NCBI RefSeq assembly: GCF_014750685.1
Contig: NZ_JAAXGE010000002.1
Coordinates: 558,001-622,000, forward strand
DNA: 64,000 bases
From: Bacteroides sp. GM023
GTDB lineage: Bacteria > Bacteroidota > Bacteroidia > Bacteroidales > Bacteroidaceae
Direction: 5' to 3'
Shown here: piece by piece, positions 34,494 to 44,558 of the stretch
Numbering within the stretch: the first letter of the stretch is position 1
Layout: the number at the start of each line of letters is the position of its first letter
The notes under the pieces: generated by a model
The model's input: the letters and a program-made list of their open reading frames with translations, nothing else
Told to the model about the DNA's origin: nothing
Databases searched by the model: none
Translations under genes and position numbers: made by a program

Positions 34494-37010
34494 TTATTCT
34501 TCTTTCATTTCTATCCTTTTACCATCCGCTTGTACAGCATAGAACTTAATACCATCAACAAGTACAGTCTGTGGAAGCGTATAGGACAGGAAGTTGAAGA
34601 AATATAGTAACTCTCCGTTCTCGTTACCTTTACGCACTTCGAATGCTACGGCCTGTGTGCCGTTATTTACAGTAATTTTGCTTCCTGATAGTTTATAAGT
34701 GGGAGTACCTGTAATCTTCACATTGTCCTGGAACTGTGTATAATAGCCAACGTCACCCACTTTGTAATCTTCGATGCCTACATCACCGTTCTTACGGTCT
34801 TCTAGATAGTAGATAGGCGGTACTTTCTTAGAGAAAGTTGCCATATATACTTTTGCTTGGTCTATCATTCCTTGATTGACAATATACATATACTTGCCAT
34901 AATCTTCGTAGTTCATAAGCATTACTTCTCTGAAGAATCCCCACCTCTCGAAGAACTCGGTCATATCCATATTTGCCACTTTGCAGACAGCTTTGGCATA
35001 TTGTAATTGTGCAAGTCCTGGATTGTTGAAAGTGAGAGGGTTGGCACGTAATTCTTTGAAAAGTTCAGGAAAGAAGTTAGGCATATTTCCTAACCGATGG
35101 AAGTAATTCCATAATTGCCATTGCATACGCATATATAACTCTGAATATCCTAGCTCAACCCATGACCGCTTTAGTCCGTACGCATCAGCCAGTTTGCTGA
35201 TTTCTAGTCCGCGTGAGCAATACTTGCCAAGTTTATATAGTACGTAGTTGGAGAATAGATTATTACTAGTTTCAGTACAACTCGGCCAGTTGATAGCTCC
35301 CTGATGAACATGCCCTATTTCATGTGCCGGTCCCCATACATTATCTTTTGCCGACATTACTTTTTCCGGTATCAAAATCTTATAAAGCGTACTTTTCGCG
35401 AAGGCAATCCGATAATCGTTTGCCCACATATAGCTGCCTTCCGGTGAGATGGCCATGAGATGATTGTTCATTTGACTGGGTTGGATATCTTCGATACCCA
35501 TCAACTCTTGTTCCCATTTGATGATATTGCTCCAAAAGTCAATAGATGGTAAAATCTTGTGTGGCACTACTTCTTGAAGTTTATCAGTATGAAAATAGAA
35601 CATGATTCTTTCTCCGCGTATACAGAAGTATTTGTGGGTTGCTTTTGATAATAGTTCAGCATATTTTTCATTTGTCTTGTGCTTTTCGGTGTCGAAATAT
35701 CCTGTAACCTTTCCACTTCCCAGTGGTATATGGATTTTGATAGGCTGTGCGTCAGGAGAAAAGATATCGGCAGTGTATATCAGAAACAATTGTCCTGAAC
35801 TTGTCATGACTAATTTATTGACACCTGGCTTTAGACTGAATGTATGTCCATGGGCGGCGGGTCGTTGGTATTCATGATCATCATTAGAACTGGTAGTTTC
35901 TTCATCGATACACTCAAGATATATAGATTGATTATGGGTGTCTCCGACTAAGACAATCAATTCATCGCCTTTCTCCACACTGATTCCTGTCGGATTGTCG
36001 AGATCGGTATATTTCTTTATTTTTAATTTGGTAGCCCATTCTTCATTATTGCTGTATGCTTTATATTCCTGAACACGAAACTCTTTTTCCCATTCACTGT
36101 ATCGGTTGTTTTTTAAAGCATAAGCTATGCGCTTAAAATACTCAGCGGGTAATTCTTCAATGGCATCATCATTAATATCTGGTTTTAACTCTGAACAAGT
36201 TATATCTGCAAATACATTCAGTAATTGTTGTGTCAGTGTAATAGTCTTGGTACAGAATTCCATTTCACTACAGCCTGCCATATTGTTTTTTCCTTCCTGA
36301 ACCTCAAACTTTATTTTGGTGGCTTTGATCCCCGTTGTGAAGTGAATAGTTGAACTCTCACTTTTCATTTCAAAGTTATATTCTCCTTTTAATGTATATT
36401 CAGGATTTTCAGCAGTGGCTGTATATAGCTTCAATTTGCCGAAATTTCCGGTAGAAGTGGGGGCATATATGATATAATCAATAACTTCGGTTCCTGAGAA
36501 AAAGTATTCCAGCGTTGCGGGAACAGTGTAGGTCATATAAGGTCTGGGGCTTCCATCCCATGTGCATTCAATAGTGTTACTTCCTGATGGGTTAGTTCCA
36601 ATACCGCTTGTAGGCTTTACTCTGACATCCTTATCATCTGTTATTACTACATCATTCGGTCCATATTGGTTGATGGCCAATGTATATTCGGCCACAGGGG
36701 AAGTGACTTTAATTGCAGCCGTTCTCTTAGTTTTTCCGGGGTTGGCTTCGAATGACAATACAAGAGAGTTTCTTTTCTTGCCGTGCGTAATCCACGATTT
36801 ATCATAGTCTACTTCCCAATCATTAATAGTCAGTGAACTATTGACGGGGATATAAACAGTTGTTGATTCTTTGTCTACGTCAACAACTAAATCTTTAGTT
36901 GCAATCTCAAAAATACCACTGGCAATATCATCTGATTTGCAGGAGGAAAAAACAATGCTATACATCACCAGACTAATGCATACTATCAATATATTCTTTA
37001 TATTTATCAT
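34494..37010 (-). CDS. M60-family (enhancin-like) metallopeptidase lipoprotein
   Basis: This 838-residue lipoprotein (VFSSC, Cys24, then KSDD) is probably surface-exposed. Order: BACON-like beta domain (about 33-117), a galactose-binding-like region (about 150-255, TLEYFFSGTEVIDYIIY to MEFC), then a linker and the M60 catalytic domain (about 330-720). The zinc motif is HEIGH (His563, Glu564, His567) with downstream Glu580, fitting the M60 pattern HExxH-x(8,28)-E. Characterised family members such as B. thetaiotaomicron BT4244 cleave O-glycosylated mucin-type peptides. It is the last gene of the sigma/anti-sigma-controlled SusCD operon, so attack on glycoprotein or mucin at the surface is inferred. 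Confidence 0.92.
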   Translation of the reverse strand: MINIKNILIVCISLVMYSIVFSSCKSDDIASGIFEIATKDLVVDVDKESTTVYIPVNSSLTINDWEVDYDKSWITHGKKRNSLVLSFEANPGKTKRTAAIKVTSPVAEYTLAINQYGPNDVVITDDKDVRVKPTSGIGTNPSGSNTIECTWDGSPRPYMTYTVPATLEYFFSGTEVIDYIIYAPTSTGNFGKLKLYTATAENPEYTLKGEYNFEMKSESSTIHFTTGIKATKIKFEVQEGKNNMAGCSEMEFCTKTITLTQQLLNVFADITCSELKPDINDDAIEELPAEYFKRIAYALKNNRYSEWEKEFRVQEYKAYSNNEEWATKLKIKKYTDLDNPTGISVEKGDELIVLVGDTHNQSIYLECIDEETTSSNDDHEYQRPAAHGHTFSLKPGVNKLVMTSSGQLFLIYTADIFSPDAQPIKIHIPLGSGKVTGYFDTEKHKTNEKYAELLSKATHKYFCIRGERIMFYFHTDKLQEVVPHKILPSIDFWSNIIKWEQELMGIEDIQPSQMNNHLMAISPEGSYMWANDYRIAFAKSTLYKILIPEKVMSAKDNVWGPAHEIGHVHQGAINWPSCTETSNNLFSNYVLYKLGKYCSRGLEISKLADAYGLKRSWVELGYSELYMRMQWQLWNYFHRLGNMPNFFPELFKELRANPLTFNNPGLAQLQYAKAVCKVANMDMTEFFERWGFFREVMLMNYEDYGKYMYIVNQGMIDQAKVYMATFSKKVPPIYYLEDRKNGDVGIEDYKVGDVGYYTQFQDNVKITGTPTYKLSGSKITVNNGTQAVAFEVRKGNENGELLYFFNFLSYTLPQTVLVDGIKFYAVQADGKRIEMKEE

Positions 37011-37031
37011 GACTTGAAAAATTATAGTGTT

Positions 37032-39572
37032 TTACAATAGTGTGTTTATCATCTCGCTCAATTCGCCTACCGCCTGTTCGTCAGAACCGGAGAAACCTAC
37101 TAGTTTAAAGCGTATATTACCTTCTTTGTCAATAATATATTTTGCTGGAATGCCTTTTGCACCATAGCTTTCTATAACTCCGCATTTCTTACTCACCGGG
37201 TCTTTGAGATCGAACAATACATTGAAGTCATAATTATGCTCCTCTATGAATTTCTTTACTTGCGGTAGAGGATTCTTGGAGTTTTCCCATGTATTGATAA
37301 ACAGGAAGACCACGTTTTTATTGTTCTTATATTTATTAGCTGCTTTCTGCATGGCAGGGAACGAGCTTTTGCAAGGACCACACCAGGTTGCCCAAAAGTC
37401 GAGTATTACCACTTTTCCTTTTAGTGCAGCCAATGATACTTCTTTGCCTTCTATGTTTTTCAAAGTGAATGCAGGGGCGGGTTCATTGACAATCCGATTC
37501 AGAACCTCTTCCTTTTGCTTGTTGGCTGATTCTTTTAGGAGTCCGTTCAGGTATTTGTCAAATCCCTTATCTGAACCGTTCTTGTGTACATATGCTTCTT
37601 TAAGTTGGACTTTCATGGTTTCCGTACTCATACCATGTCTGAAGATATCTTCCAGTACTGGGAATGCCTTGCTATATTCTTTCTTGTTTATTTGGACAGC
37701 TATATAACTTTTTCTAAGTTCGAAATCGGCCTTCTCGCCATTGGCGTAAGCCAGTTCCACCCATTTTTCGGCTTCTGAGGGTTTATTTTGGGCAACGAGT
37801 AGATTACCATAGGTACCGGTGATGACAGGAAGTTTTTCGTTTTCTTCTGCATCTTGTGGATTTTCTTTTTGAGCTTGGAGAGTTGTCTCGGCAGCTTCCT
37901 CAAGAAGAGGGGCAGCTCTGTCAAGAACACCATTTTCAACGTATTTGACACCAGTGATATATATCAAGTCCCGACGAAATCTTGATGGAGAAATCATGTT
38001 TATATATTTGTCTGCCTGCTCATATTTCTTTTCTCCGGCATAAGCCTGTATGACCTGATATATCATCATATTCAGCATGGATGAGACTTCCGTTACTTTT
38101 TTGAATCTAGCGAGTGCGTCTTTCAATATGATGTCTTTTTGTTCTGCGGTTTCAGTTTGCATCATTTTCATCATCATTTTCTGTATTTCCTGTTTGGCAT
38201 TGCCGGTACCAGTTAATGTTTCCACAGTCAGTTTCAGTTTAGGGTCAGAAGGGCGCAATGCATTTGAATCATATACTTTTCCTTGCTGGTCGATGATAAT
38301 TATACGTGGTACGGAACGGATGCCAAACTTTAGCGCCAGTGGTGATTTGAATCCGCCGGGAACATTGAGATTGAGCACTACGCCTTTTTTCTCCTTTGTC
38401 ATTTCTTTCCATGCCGACAGTAGCTGATTGCCTGTGTCTAATGACATGGAGATAAACTGGACAGGCGCGTCTTTCATGCTTTCAGCAATACTTTCCATAT
38501 ATGGCATTTCCATTTTGCAGGGAACGCAACCGGTAAACCAGAAGTCGAGTACAATCACTTTGCCTGCAAAGTCAGACAATTTATATTCTTTGCCATTTAC
38601 ATCGACTGCTGTAAAGTCCGGTGCGGGCATACCCCGTAGAATCTCTTTGTTAGTTTCTTTCAGGATAGCGTATTTGGCTTCCAGTCCTTTCAATGCTGCC
38701 TGATCCTTCTCACCGGTGATTTTATTGCGAATACTTTCTACATAGGCGGGGAAATTGTCTGAATACCCTTTCTTCAATGTTAGGTCGAGTAGTTGCACCA
38801 GAAAGGTGGAACGTACTTTTTCGTTTTCAATTCTTCCGGCATATATCTGCATGAACTGGTCTTTATCCACAGGGATAATTCCTCTTTTTTCCATTTCACC
38901 AAGAGCGTTCGACATGGTTTCGAACCATTTAGGGATAGAAAGTATATCGGGGCTGTCAAACCGTACAGTCTTTAGGAAATCATAATAGCTATCAGGTAAT
39001 TTCAGTTCTTTCTTCATAAATGCGGCCATGAGAGGAGCGTTCAGTTGCTGGGTATAATAACCGAATTGGTAGTATAGTTTGTGCATTTTTACAAAATCCT
39101 CAGAGAAGCCACCCTGTGCTAACTTGTTGCAGAGGTTATTCAATTCTTCTTTGCAATCTTTCTGCCATTGGGGTGTGTACATTTCCACTCTCGCTTTGGG
39201 ATAACCAAAGAAACGGTTTGTGTTAATGAAGGTGTTGATTGAAGCATTGTCTCCCTCAATGGATATTCCATCTGTGTTTTCTATAATATTGGTTTTTGAA
39301 CCGGGAGTCAGATAAACGGTGTAGTTTCTCATTGCTTCGTTCATATATTGATAATAAGCAGGAGATTGCAGGTCAATACTGAGAGTCTTTTGACCTTGGG
39401 CATCAAGACTGAGAAGGTCGTATCCGTTAATACCTTCCTGTTGAAAATAGCACTTTTTACCTGTTTTGTTAATAATGGTTACTTGCGCAGCTTTACTCTG
39501 GAAAGCTTTGCTTTCTGCCTGCTGACTGAATACAGTCAGCAGCAGGACTATAAATAGGGTAAACTGTTTCAT
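37032..39572 (-). CDS. TlpA-type protein with two thioredoxin domains
   Basis: This 846-residue secreted protein has a signal peptide of about 20 residues and no lipobox. The N-terminal beta part is DUF4369-like (about 30-115), followed by helices. The first thioredoxin domain (about 312-455) carries Cys349-Val-Pro-Cys352 in FWFTGCVPC. A TPR-like helical stretch (about 480-690) precedes a second thioredoxin domain (about 695-846) with Cys731-Gly-Pro-Cys734 in FWATWCGPC. Two active sites in one chain are unusual compared with the ordinary 350-400-residue TlpA-like proteins, such as that at 33029-34228. It lies between SusD and the M60 peptidase, so it may handle cysteine-rich glycoprotein fragments or keep operon products folded. 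Confidence 0.9.
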   Translation of the reverse strand: MKQFTLFIVLLLTVFSQQAESKAFQSKAAQVTIINKTGKKCYFQQEGINGYDLLSLDAQGQKTLSIDLQSPAYYQYMNEAMRNYTVYLTPGSKTNIIENTDGISIEGDNASINTFINTNRFFGYPKARVEMYTPQWQKDCKEELNNLCNKLAQGGFSEDFVKMHKLYYQFGYYTQQLNAPLMAAFMKKELKLPDSYYDFLKTVRFDSPDILSIPKWFETMSNALGEMEKRGIIPVDKDQFMQIYAGRIENEKVRSTFLVQLLDLTLKKGYSDNFPAYVESIRNKITGEKDQAALKGLEAKYAILKETNKEILRGMPAPDFTAVDVNGKEYKLSDFAGKVIVLDFWFTGCVPCKMEMPYMESIAESMKDAPVQFISMSLDTGNQLLSAWKEMTKEKKGVVLNLNVPGGFKSPLALKFGIRSVPRIIIIDQQGKVYDSNALRPSDPKLKLTVETLTGTGNAKQEIQKMMMKMMQTETAEQKDIILKDALARFKKVTEVSSMLNMMIYQVIQAYAGEKKYEQADKYINMISPSRFRRDLIYITGVKYVENGVLDRAAPLLEEAAETTLQAQKENPQDAEENEKLPVITGTYGNLLVAQNKPSEAEKWVELAYANGEKADFELRKSYIAVQINKKEYSKAFPVLEDIFRHGMSTETMKVQLKEAYVHKNGSDKGFDKYLNGLLKESANKQKEEVLNRIVNEPAPAFTLKNIEGKEVSLAALKGKVVILDFWATWCGPCKSSFPAMQKAANKYKNNKNVVFLFINTWENSKNPLPQVKKFIEEHNYDFNVLFDLKDPVSKKCGVIESYGAKGIPAKYIIDKEGNIRFKLVGFSGSDEQAVGELSEMINTLL

Positions 39573-41047
39573 TATTTAGAGTTCTGTATTAAGTTGGTTG
39601 TTTGTATGGCTTTTACAGGGAACGGGAAAGTCAGCAAGTGAGAATCTGGTTTCAATGTATAAGTATGCGTCTCACCATTGGTATCAGTGTATGTTTTAGT
39701 CAGTGTCTCGTCGAATTCTGTACAGAAACGGCGCATATCAAAGAAGCAGTTGTAGCTGCTGAAAAGTTCATGTACTCTTTCTTCCCTGACATACTTTAGT
39801 GCTTCATCCTTGTTATTGTTAACATCGGCAGATACAAGATCTTTATAATATCTGGTATCAAAACGCGTTTTTCGCAAGTCGTTCAGATATTTCAAGGTGA
39901 GTTCTATATTGCCTTGGCGTGCATAACATTCGGCAATTATCAGATAAATCTCAGACAGGCGAATACCACTCGTATTAAGCAGGGTGGTGGTAGAGTGCAT
40001 GAAGTATAGGCATCCGGGTTCCGCCGTCGGGCGGGCCGGCATCTCAGGCATACAAATAACGTTGTATCTTAAGTCTGCTTGTGCATCAAAAGAGTCTCTG
40101 ATGTATTTACGTAAGGCAACAGGACCTCCGGCTGTCCTACTTGGACAATAGAGCAGGTTTTCCGGATGAGAATATTTGTGTCCGTTCAACATCAATACCA
40201 TATTACGGAACATCTGATATTTCGTTGCGTCAGGAAGAACTGCAAATTGCGGATTTTGAGCCAAGTATGCGGCCAGTTCCCCGCTCAAGTCCCATAATTC
40301 GTGATTGGGAAATTTGAGAACTTCCAACGCGTCATTTAATGCGTCCTCTATATTTCTCATATAGAGATGTACCTTTGCTCTCAAAGCATAGCCAAAGGCT
40401 TTATCCGAATGGTAGGCGTTGACAGATTTCTCCGGAAGATCAGGGAGCGCTTCGTTGATATCTTGAAGAATAGACGCATAAGTTTCAGCGACACTGTATT
40501 GCTTGCCTTCTGATTCAAGTTCGAACTTTTTACGAACAATGATTCCATGGTCTGTATCAGCGGTTGACGGATTATAAGGCTTTGCGAATGTGTTTATCAA
40601 GAAGAAGTAATTATAAGCTCTCATAGCTTTTGCTTGTGCTATTCCCATTTTTTTCTCGCTTTCCGGTCCTTCTGCATCTCCTATGTTGTCAATCAAGATG
40701 TTATAACGGGCAATCCGTGAATAACATTTATTGTATAATAACGAGCAAGCTTCACCATCCGTAATATTACTTGCACGGTCATACTCTTCATCCCAAAAAA
40801 AACAGGAAGAATATATAGGATATTTGTAGCCCTCAAGTTCAGCCATATTACCTGTTGTTTGTTCATTGGCTACGTAGCAGAAATTATCATGTACGTATTC
40901 GGCATCTACCGGCTCCAATAAGCCGAGATAGTCTTCTACCGTATTCAGTACTGCTTTTCCTTTAGGTTCTATGTCCAGATAATTGTCGCATGCCGAAAGG
41001 CTGGCAGCGACGCAAATACATGCCATTATGATATTTTTTTGCATCAT
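39572..41047 (-). CDS. SusD-like (RagB) lipoprotein of the sigma-controlled locus
   Basis: This 491-residue SusD/RagB-family outer-membrane lipoprotein is the lid of the following SusC-type transporter. The lipobox is SLSAC with Cys20, then DNYLDIEPKGKAVLNTVEDY. TPR-like helices are recognisable (GIAQAKAMRAYNYFFLINTF, AFGYALRAKVHLYMRN) and the C-terminal end has RLSEIYLIIAECYARQGN and the NCFFDMRRF segment. It starts 13 bases after the SusC stop and its stop overlaps the ATG of the next gene (TAATG), which indicates translational coupling. Confidence 0.94.
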   Translation of the reverse strand: MMQKNIIMACICVAASLSACDNYLDIEPKGKAVLNTVEDYLGLLEPVDAEYVHDNFCYVANEQTTGNMAELEGYKYPIYSSCFFWDEEYDRASNITDGEACSLLYNKCYSRIARYNILIDNIGDAEGPESEKKMGIAQAKAMRAYNYFFLINTFAKPYNPSTADTDHGIIVRKKFELESEGKQYSVAETYASILQDINEALPDLPEKSVNAYHSDKAFGYALRAKVHLYMRNIEDALNDALEVLKFPNHELWDLSGELAAYLAQNPQFAVLPDATKYQMFRNMVLMLNGHKYSHPENLLYCPSRTAGGPVALRKYIRDSFDAQADLRYNVICMPEMPARPTAEPGCLYFMHSTTTLLNTSGIRLSEIYLIIAECYARQGNIELTLKYLNDLRKTRFDTRYYKDLVSADVNNNKDEALKYVREERVHELFSSYNCFFDMRRFCTEFDETLTKTYTDTNGETHTYTLKPDSHLLTFPFPVKAIQTTNLIQNSK

Positions 41048-41060
41048 TGTCTTTACTTTT

Positions 41061-44000
41061 TTAGAAGTTAATGTTTAATCCTACTACATAACTGGTTACC
41101 TGTTCTGCCGTGCGTGTGCCTGCGTTGGCATTGAACGCTTCGGGATCAATACCGTTATGGTTGGCAGCCCAGTAGAACGGATTGTCCACTTGTGCACGTA
41201 CGCTGATATTGTTGAATCCCCAGCTATGGGTTAATTTTTGAGGTAATGTGTACGACAGTCCGATGTTACGCATCTTGATAAATGAAGCACTGGTCACTTG
41301 TTTGTCAGCATATTTCCAATGCTGGCTTCTATATGTATCGGCTGCGTTGTGCAGCCCCATTCTGGGAATATCGGTATCTGTATGATCCGGTGTCCATCTG
41401 TTTACGAAATCTTCATGCATGCCGGCAGATGCTTCCTGGTAGATTGGAGTCACGTCTTTGCGTAACGAATGTCCTGTGTAGTAAACAATCTTAGCGAACA
41501 TTTCTACCGATTTCCAACGTAGGTTGACGTTGAATGCCCCCTGCCATTTGGGAGTTAGCTGGCCTACTTTTACGATAGCTTCCGTATTGTCTATGTTTAC
41601 GTTTGACTTGATTTCTCCGTTTTCGTCATAGACGGAAGGGTCGCCCTCACTTGTCAGTCCGGCATAACGGAACGCATACATAGTTCCGTAAGTATCTCCT
41701 ACCATATAATTAGAATATGGGCTTGTAATCATGGATTTGGCACTTGTCGGTACATAGCCGATTTTTTCTATTTTGTTTTTATTGTAAGATGCTGTTAATG
41801 AAGTGTTCAGTGCCCAGTCGCGGGTTTTCAACCAGTCATAGGAAAGGCTGATTTCCATACCAATATTTTTCATGGCACCGTTGTTGAATACTGCCTGTGC
41901 CCAACCTACTGAAGCGTCAAGGGTCTTGTTGGCAAGCAGATCCGAACTATAACGGCGGTATACATCGAATGAACCATTCAACCGTTTTAGCATTGCAAAG
42001 TCAACACCGAAGTTAAAAGTAGCGGTCTTTTCCCAGCGCAACATAGGATTCGGGGGAGTCATGATTTCTGTAACCCCTGTATTTGTCAGGAAATTGGTTA
42101 AATAAACTCCGATTAGATATGGGCTGGTATTTTGGTCTACATTACCTGTGATACCATAAGTCATTCTCAGTTTGAGCAGATTCAGCCAAGTGATAGGTTT
42201 CATGAATTCTTCATTGTTGATGTTCCAGCTCAAACCGACCGACCACAAAGGACGGTAGCGGTATTTGGGATCAGTACCAAAAAGGTCGGCCTGTTCTATA
42301 CGTATACTTCCGTTGAATGAATAACGGCTGTCATAGGTATATCCTACATTGGCATATCCGGAAACATAACGGTGCATGATTTCACTGACTGACGCACTCT
42401 CGCTTGAGTATCTGGCATTATTGTATAGCTGTCCTATGACTCCTTCCTGCAATGCCATCCAGTTAACTTGTTTGTAAGTCAACTTCTGATCATTATAGCC
42501 ATATCGTTCGCCGTTGGTAGTCCGCCATTTATCCTGACGGACTTCACCTCCCAAAAGGGCTGTAATGTTATGTTTTTCGGCAAGAGTCGTATTATAGTTC
42601 AACTGTCCGCGGACATTGTAGAAGTTTGAACGCCTGTTTTGTTCTTTCATGTGCCCACCTTCCGGGATATTGTATGTGAATCCACCCTTGCCATCCGAAC
42701 TGGCATAGGTATCTATCATATTACGCATATAAAATGAGTCTTCTTCATCATACGTCTCAGAATTATAATAATTATCCTCATACTGGAATTTCAAGTCTAA
42801 GTCCAATCCTTTGGCAATTTTTAAGTCTAATTGGGTGAACAGACGCAGATACAGGTTACGAGTCTTTGTTGCGTTTCTCCTGTATTCATCCATTACGTTA
42901 TATTTTAAAGACTTCAATCCTTCTGTATTGTCAATTTCTTGTGCACGGTAATAATTGTACATATATTGATAGACAGGATTCCCGTTGTCGTCAGTGATTC
43001 GTTCGTAAGGCATGAAAGCCAGTGAGCCGTAATCTCCTCCTCCCGACTTGCCGTTCTGATAGTCGATGTTGGTTCCATAAGTGAATTTGAGCCATTTGGT
43101 GAAGTCGAGTGAGTTCTTCAGGTAGAAGCTCAATTTATTGCTTTTCATGGAAGCTTTTGAGTTGCTTCCAAAGTCTTGGAAACGGATGGATGTGAACATA
43201 TCTGATTTATCACCTCCTTTGGACAAAGATACATTGTAATCTTGGGTGAAAGCCATTTGTGTTAGTTTGTCCTGATATTCCTTTCTATAGTCATATTCAC
43301 GAAGTTTTTCTATAGCACCTTCCACTTGTGCTTGTGTCATATTACCTTTTGCCATCTCGTAGTACAGCCTTTCTATTTGGGTGTAACTTTGGGGTCTGTC
43401 AGGGTCATTCTTTTTGTCGAAATAATCCATCGGATTATTTTTGTAATAAGAATCGGTGAGCAGATAATTTACTTCATAATCTACGATATCACTGGTTGAT
43501 GCATAATGTTGATAGTCCAGTGAAGCGACAGGACGGAAGTAGAAATTTGCTGAGGCATTGATTACGGCTTTCTTATCTTTTGGTTTCTTGGTTGTTATTA
43601 CGATAACACCATTGGATGCGCGTACACCATAGAGAGAAGTAGAAGCAGCATCTTTCAATACCGTGATATTCTCAATGTTTTCGGGATTGATACCGGACAT
43701 ACCTTGATTCACTACCTGTCCGTCCAATACAATCAACGGTGAGGTACCGACAGCGAATGAAGAAGTACCACGTATGCTCATAGTTCCGCCATAGGTACTA
43801 AGTCCGGCACTCATACCTTCGAGCTTACTCATCAGGTTGGTAGACTGAATCTTGTCTATCTTTTCTTTGTTGATAATAACAGCTGCACCTGTTGCCCGTT
43901 CGCGTGAAATAGTCTGGTAACCGGTGACGATAACTGCATCCAGTTGTTTTACGTCCTCTATCATGACAACTTGAAGCATTCCTTCCCCACTGTAAACTAC

Positions 44001-44522
44001 GTTGTGAGGTTTCATGCCGACAGAAGTGAATTGCAGCACTGAACCATATTTTAGCGGTTGTGAGAAAGAGAAACGCCCGTCAATATCTGTGACGGCTGCT
44101 TGAGATTTGTCTTGTGTGAAGATAGCGACTCCCGGAAGATAATTGCCATCGCTGTCGGTGATACGTCCGTGCAGCAATGTCTTAGTAACAGCTTTTTTAG
44201 GAATGGTTGTGATGACAATCGTCCTGTCCTTGATAGAATACTGCAATCCGGTTCCTTCCAAAAGCTTCTTCATCACACTGTTGATGTCAGCTTCCTGAAG
44301 AGAGACAGATACATTGACTCCTTTCAATAAAGAGGCATTATAGAAAAACTGGTAATTGTACTGTTTACTTAGTTTTTCCAACACATTTTCCAACGATTTT
44401 TTAGTAACCGTTACCGTGATCTTTTCCGTATGGCCTGTCTGTGCATATGCTAACGGAGCCGTACAAGACAACATGAGGGCAACTGCCATCATTAGTCCTT
44501 TGGAAATAAACTTGTTCGTCAT
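41061..44522 (-). CDS. SusC-like TonB-dependent transducer with STN domain
   Basis: This 1153-residue SusC/RagA-family transporter has a signal peptide (ending APLAYAQ, about residue 28) and an N-terminal secretin/TonB STN domain (about 35-105, SLENVLEKLSKQYNYQFFY). The STN domain is the hallmark of receptors that signal to a FecR-type anti-sigma factor. Then come a carboxypeptidase-regulatory-like domain (about 115-190), the plug (VIVTGYQTISRERATGA and VLKDAASTSLYGVRASNGV) and the barrel. Substrate binding should be relayed to the anti-sigma product of the upstream gene, switching on this operon. The presence of an M60 peptidase suggests peptide or glycopeptide uptake. Confidence 0.96.
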   Translation of the reverse strand: MTNKFISKGLMMAVALMLSCTAPLAYAQTGHTEKITVTVTKKSLENVLEKLSKQYNYQFFYNASLLKGVNVSVSLQEADINSVMKKLLEGTGLQYSIKDRTIVITTIPKKAVTKTLLHGRITDSDGNYLPGVAIFTQDKSQAAVTDIDGRFSFSQPLKYGSVLQFTSVGMKPHNVVYSGEGMLQVVMIEDVKQLDAVIVTGYQTISRERATGAAVIINKEKIDKIQSTNLMSKLEGMSAGLSTYGGTMSIRGTSSFAVGTSPLIVLDGQVVNQGMSGINPENIENITVLKDAASTSLYGVRASNGVIVITTKKPKDKKAVINASANFYFRPVASLDYQHYASTSDIVDYEVNYLLTDSYYKNNPMDYFDKKNDPDRPQSYTQIERLYYEMAKGNMTQAQVEGAIEKLREYDYRKEYQDKLTQMAFTQDYNVSLSKGGDKSDMFTSIRFQDFGSNSKASMKSNKLSFYLKNSLDFTKWLKFTYGTNIDYQNGKSGGGDYGSLAFMPYERITDDNGNPVYQYMYNYYRAQEIDNTEGLKSLKYNVMDEYRRNATKTRNLYLRLFTQLDLKIAKGLDLDLKFQYEDNYYNSETYDEEDSFYMRNMIDTYASSDGKGGFTYNIPEGGHMKEQNRRSNFYNVRGQLNYNTTLAEKHNITALLGGEVRQDKWRTTNGERYGYNDQKLTYKQVNWMALQEGVIGQLYNNARYSSESASVSEIMHRYVSGYANVGYTYDSRYSFNGSIRIEQADLFGTDPKYRYRPLWSVGLSWNINNEEFMKPITWLNLLKLRMTYGITGNVDQNTSPYLIGVYLTNFLTNTGVTEIMTPPNPMLRWEKTATFNFGVDFAMLKRLNGSFDVYRRYSSDLLANKTLDASVGWAQAVFNNGAMKNIGMEISLSYDWLKTRDWALNTSLTASYNKNKIEKIGYVPTSAKSMITSPYSNYMVGDTYGTMYAFRYAGLTSEGDPSVYDENGEIKSNVNIDNTEAIVKVGQLTPKWQGAFNVNLRWKSVEMFAKIVYYTGHSLRKDVTPIYQEASAGMHEDFVNRWTPDHTDTDIPRMGLHNAADTYRSQHWKYADKQVTSASFIKMRNIGLSYTLPQKLTHSWGFNNISVRAQVDNPFYWAANHNGIDPEAFNANAGTRTAEQVTSYVVGLNINF

Positions 44523-44558
44523 AACTGTGTGAATTTTTATAATATTAGATGTTATTGT

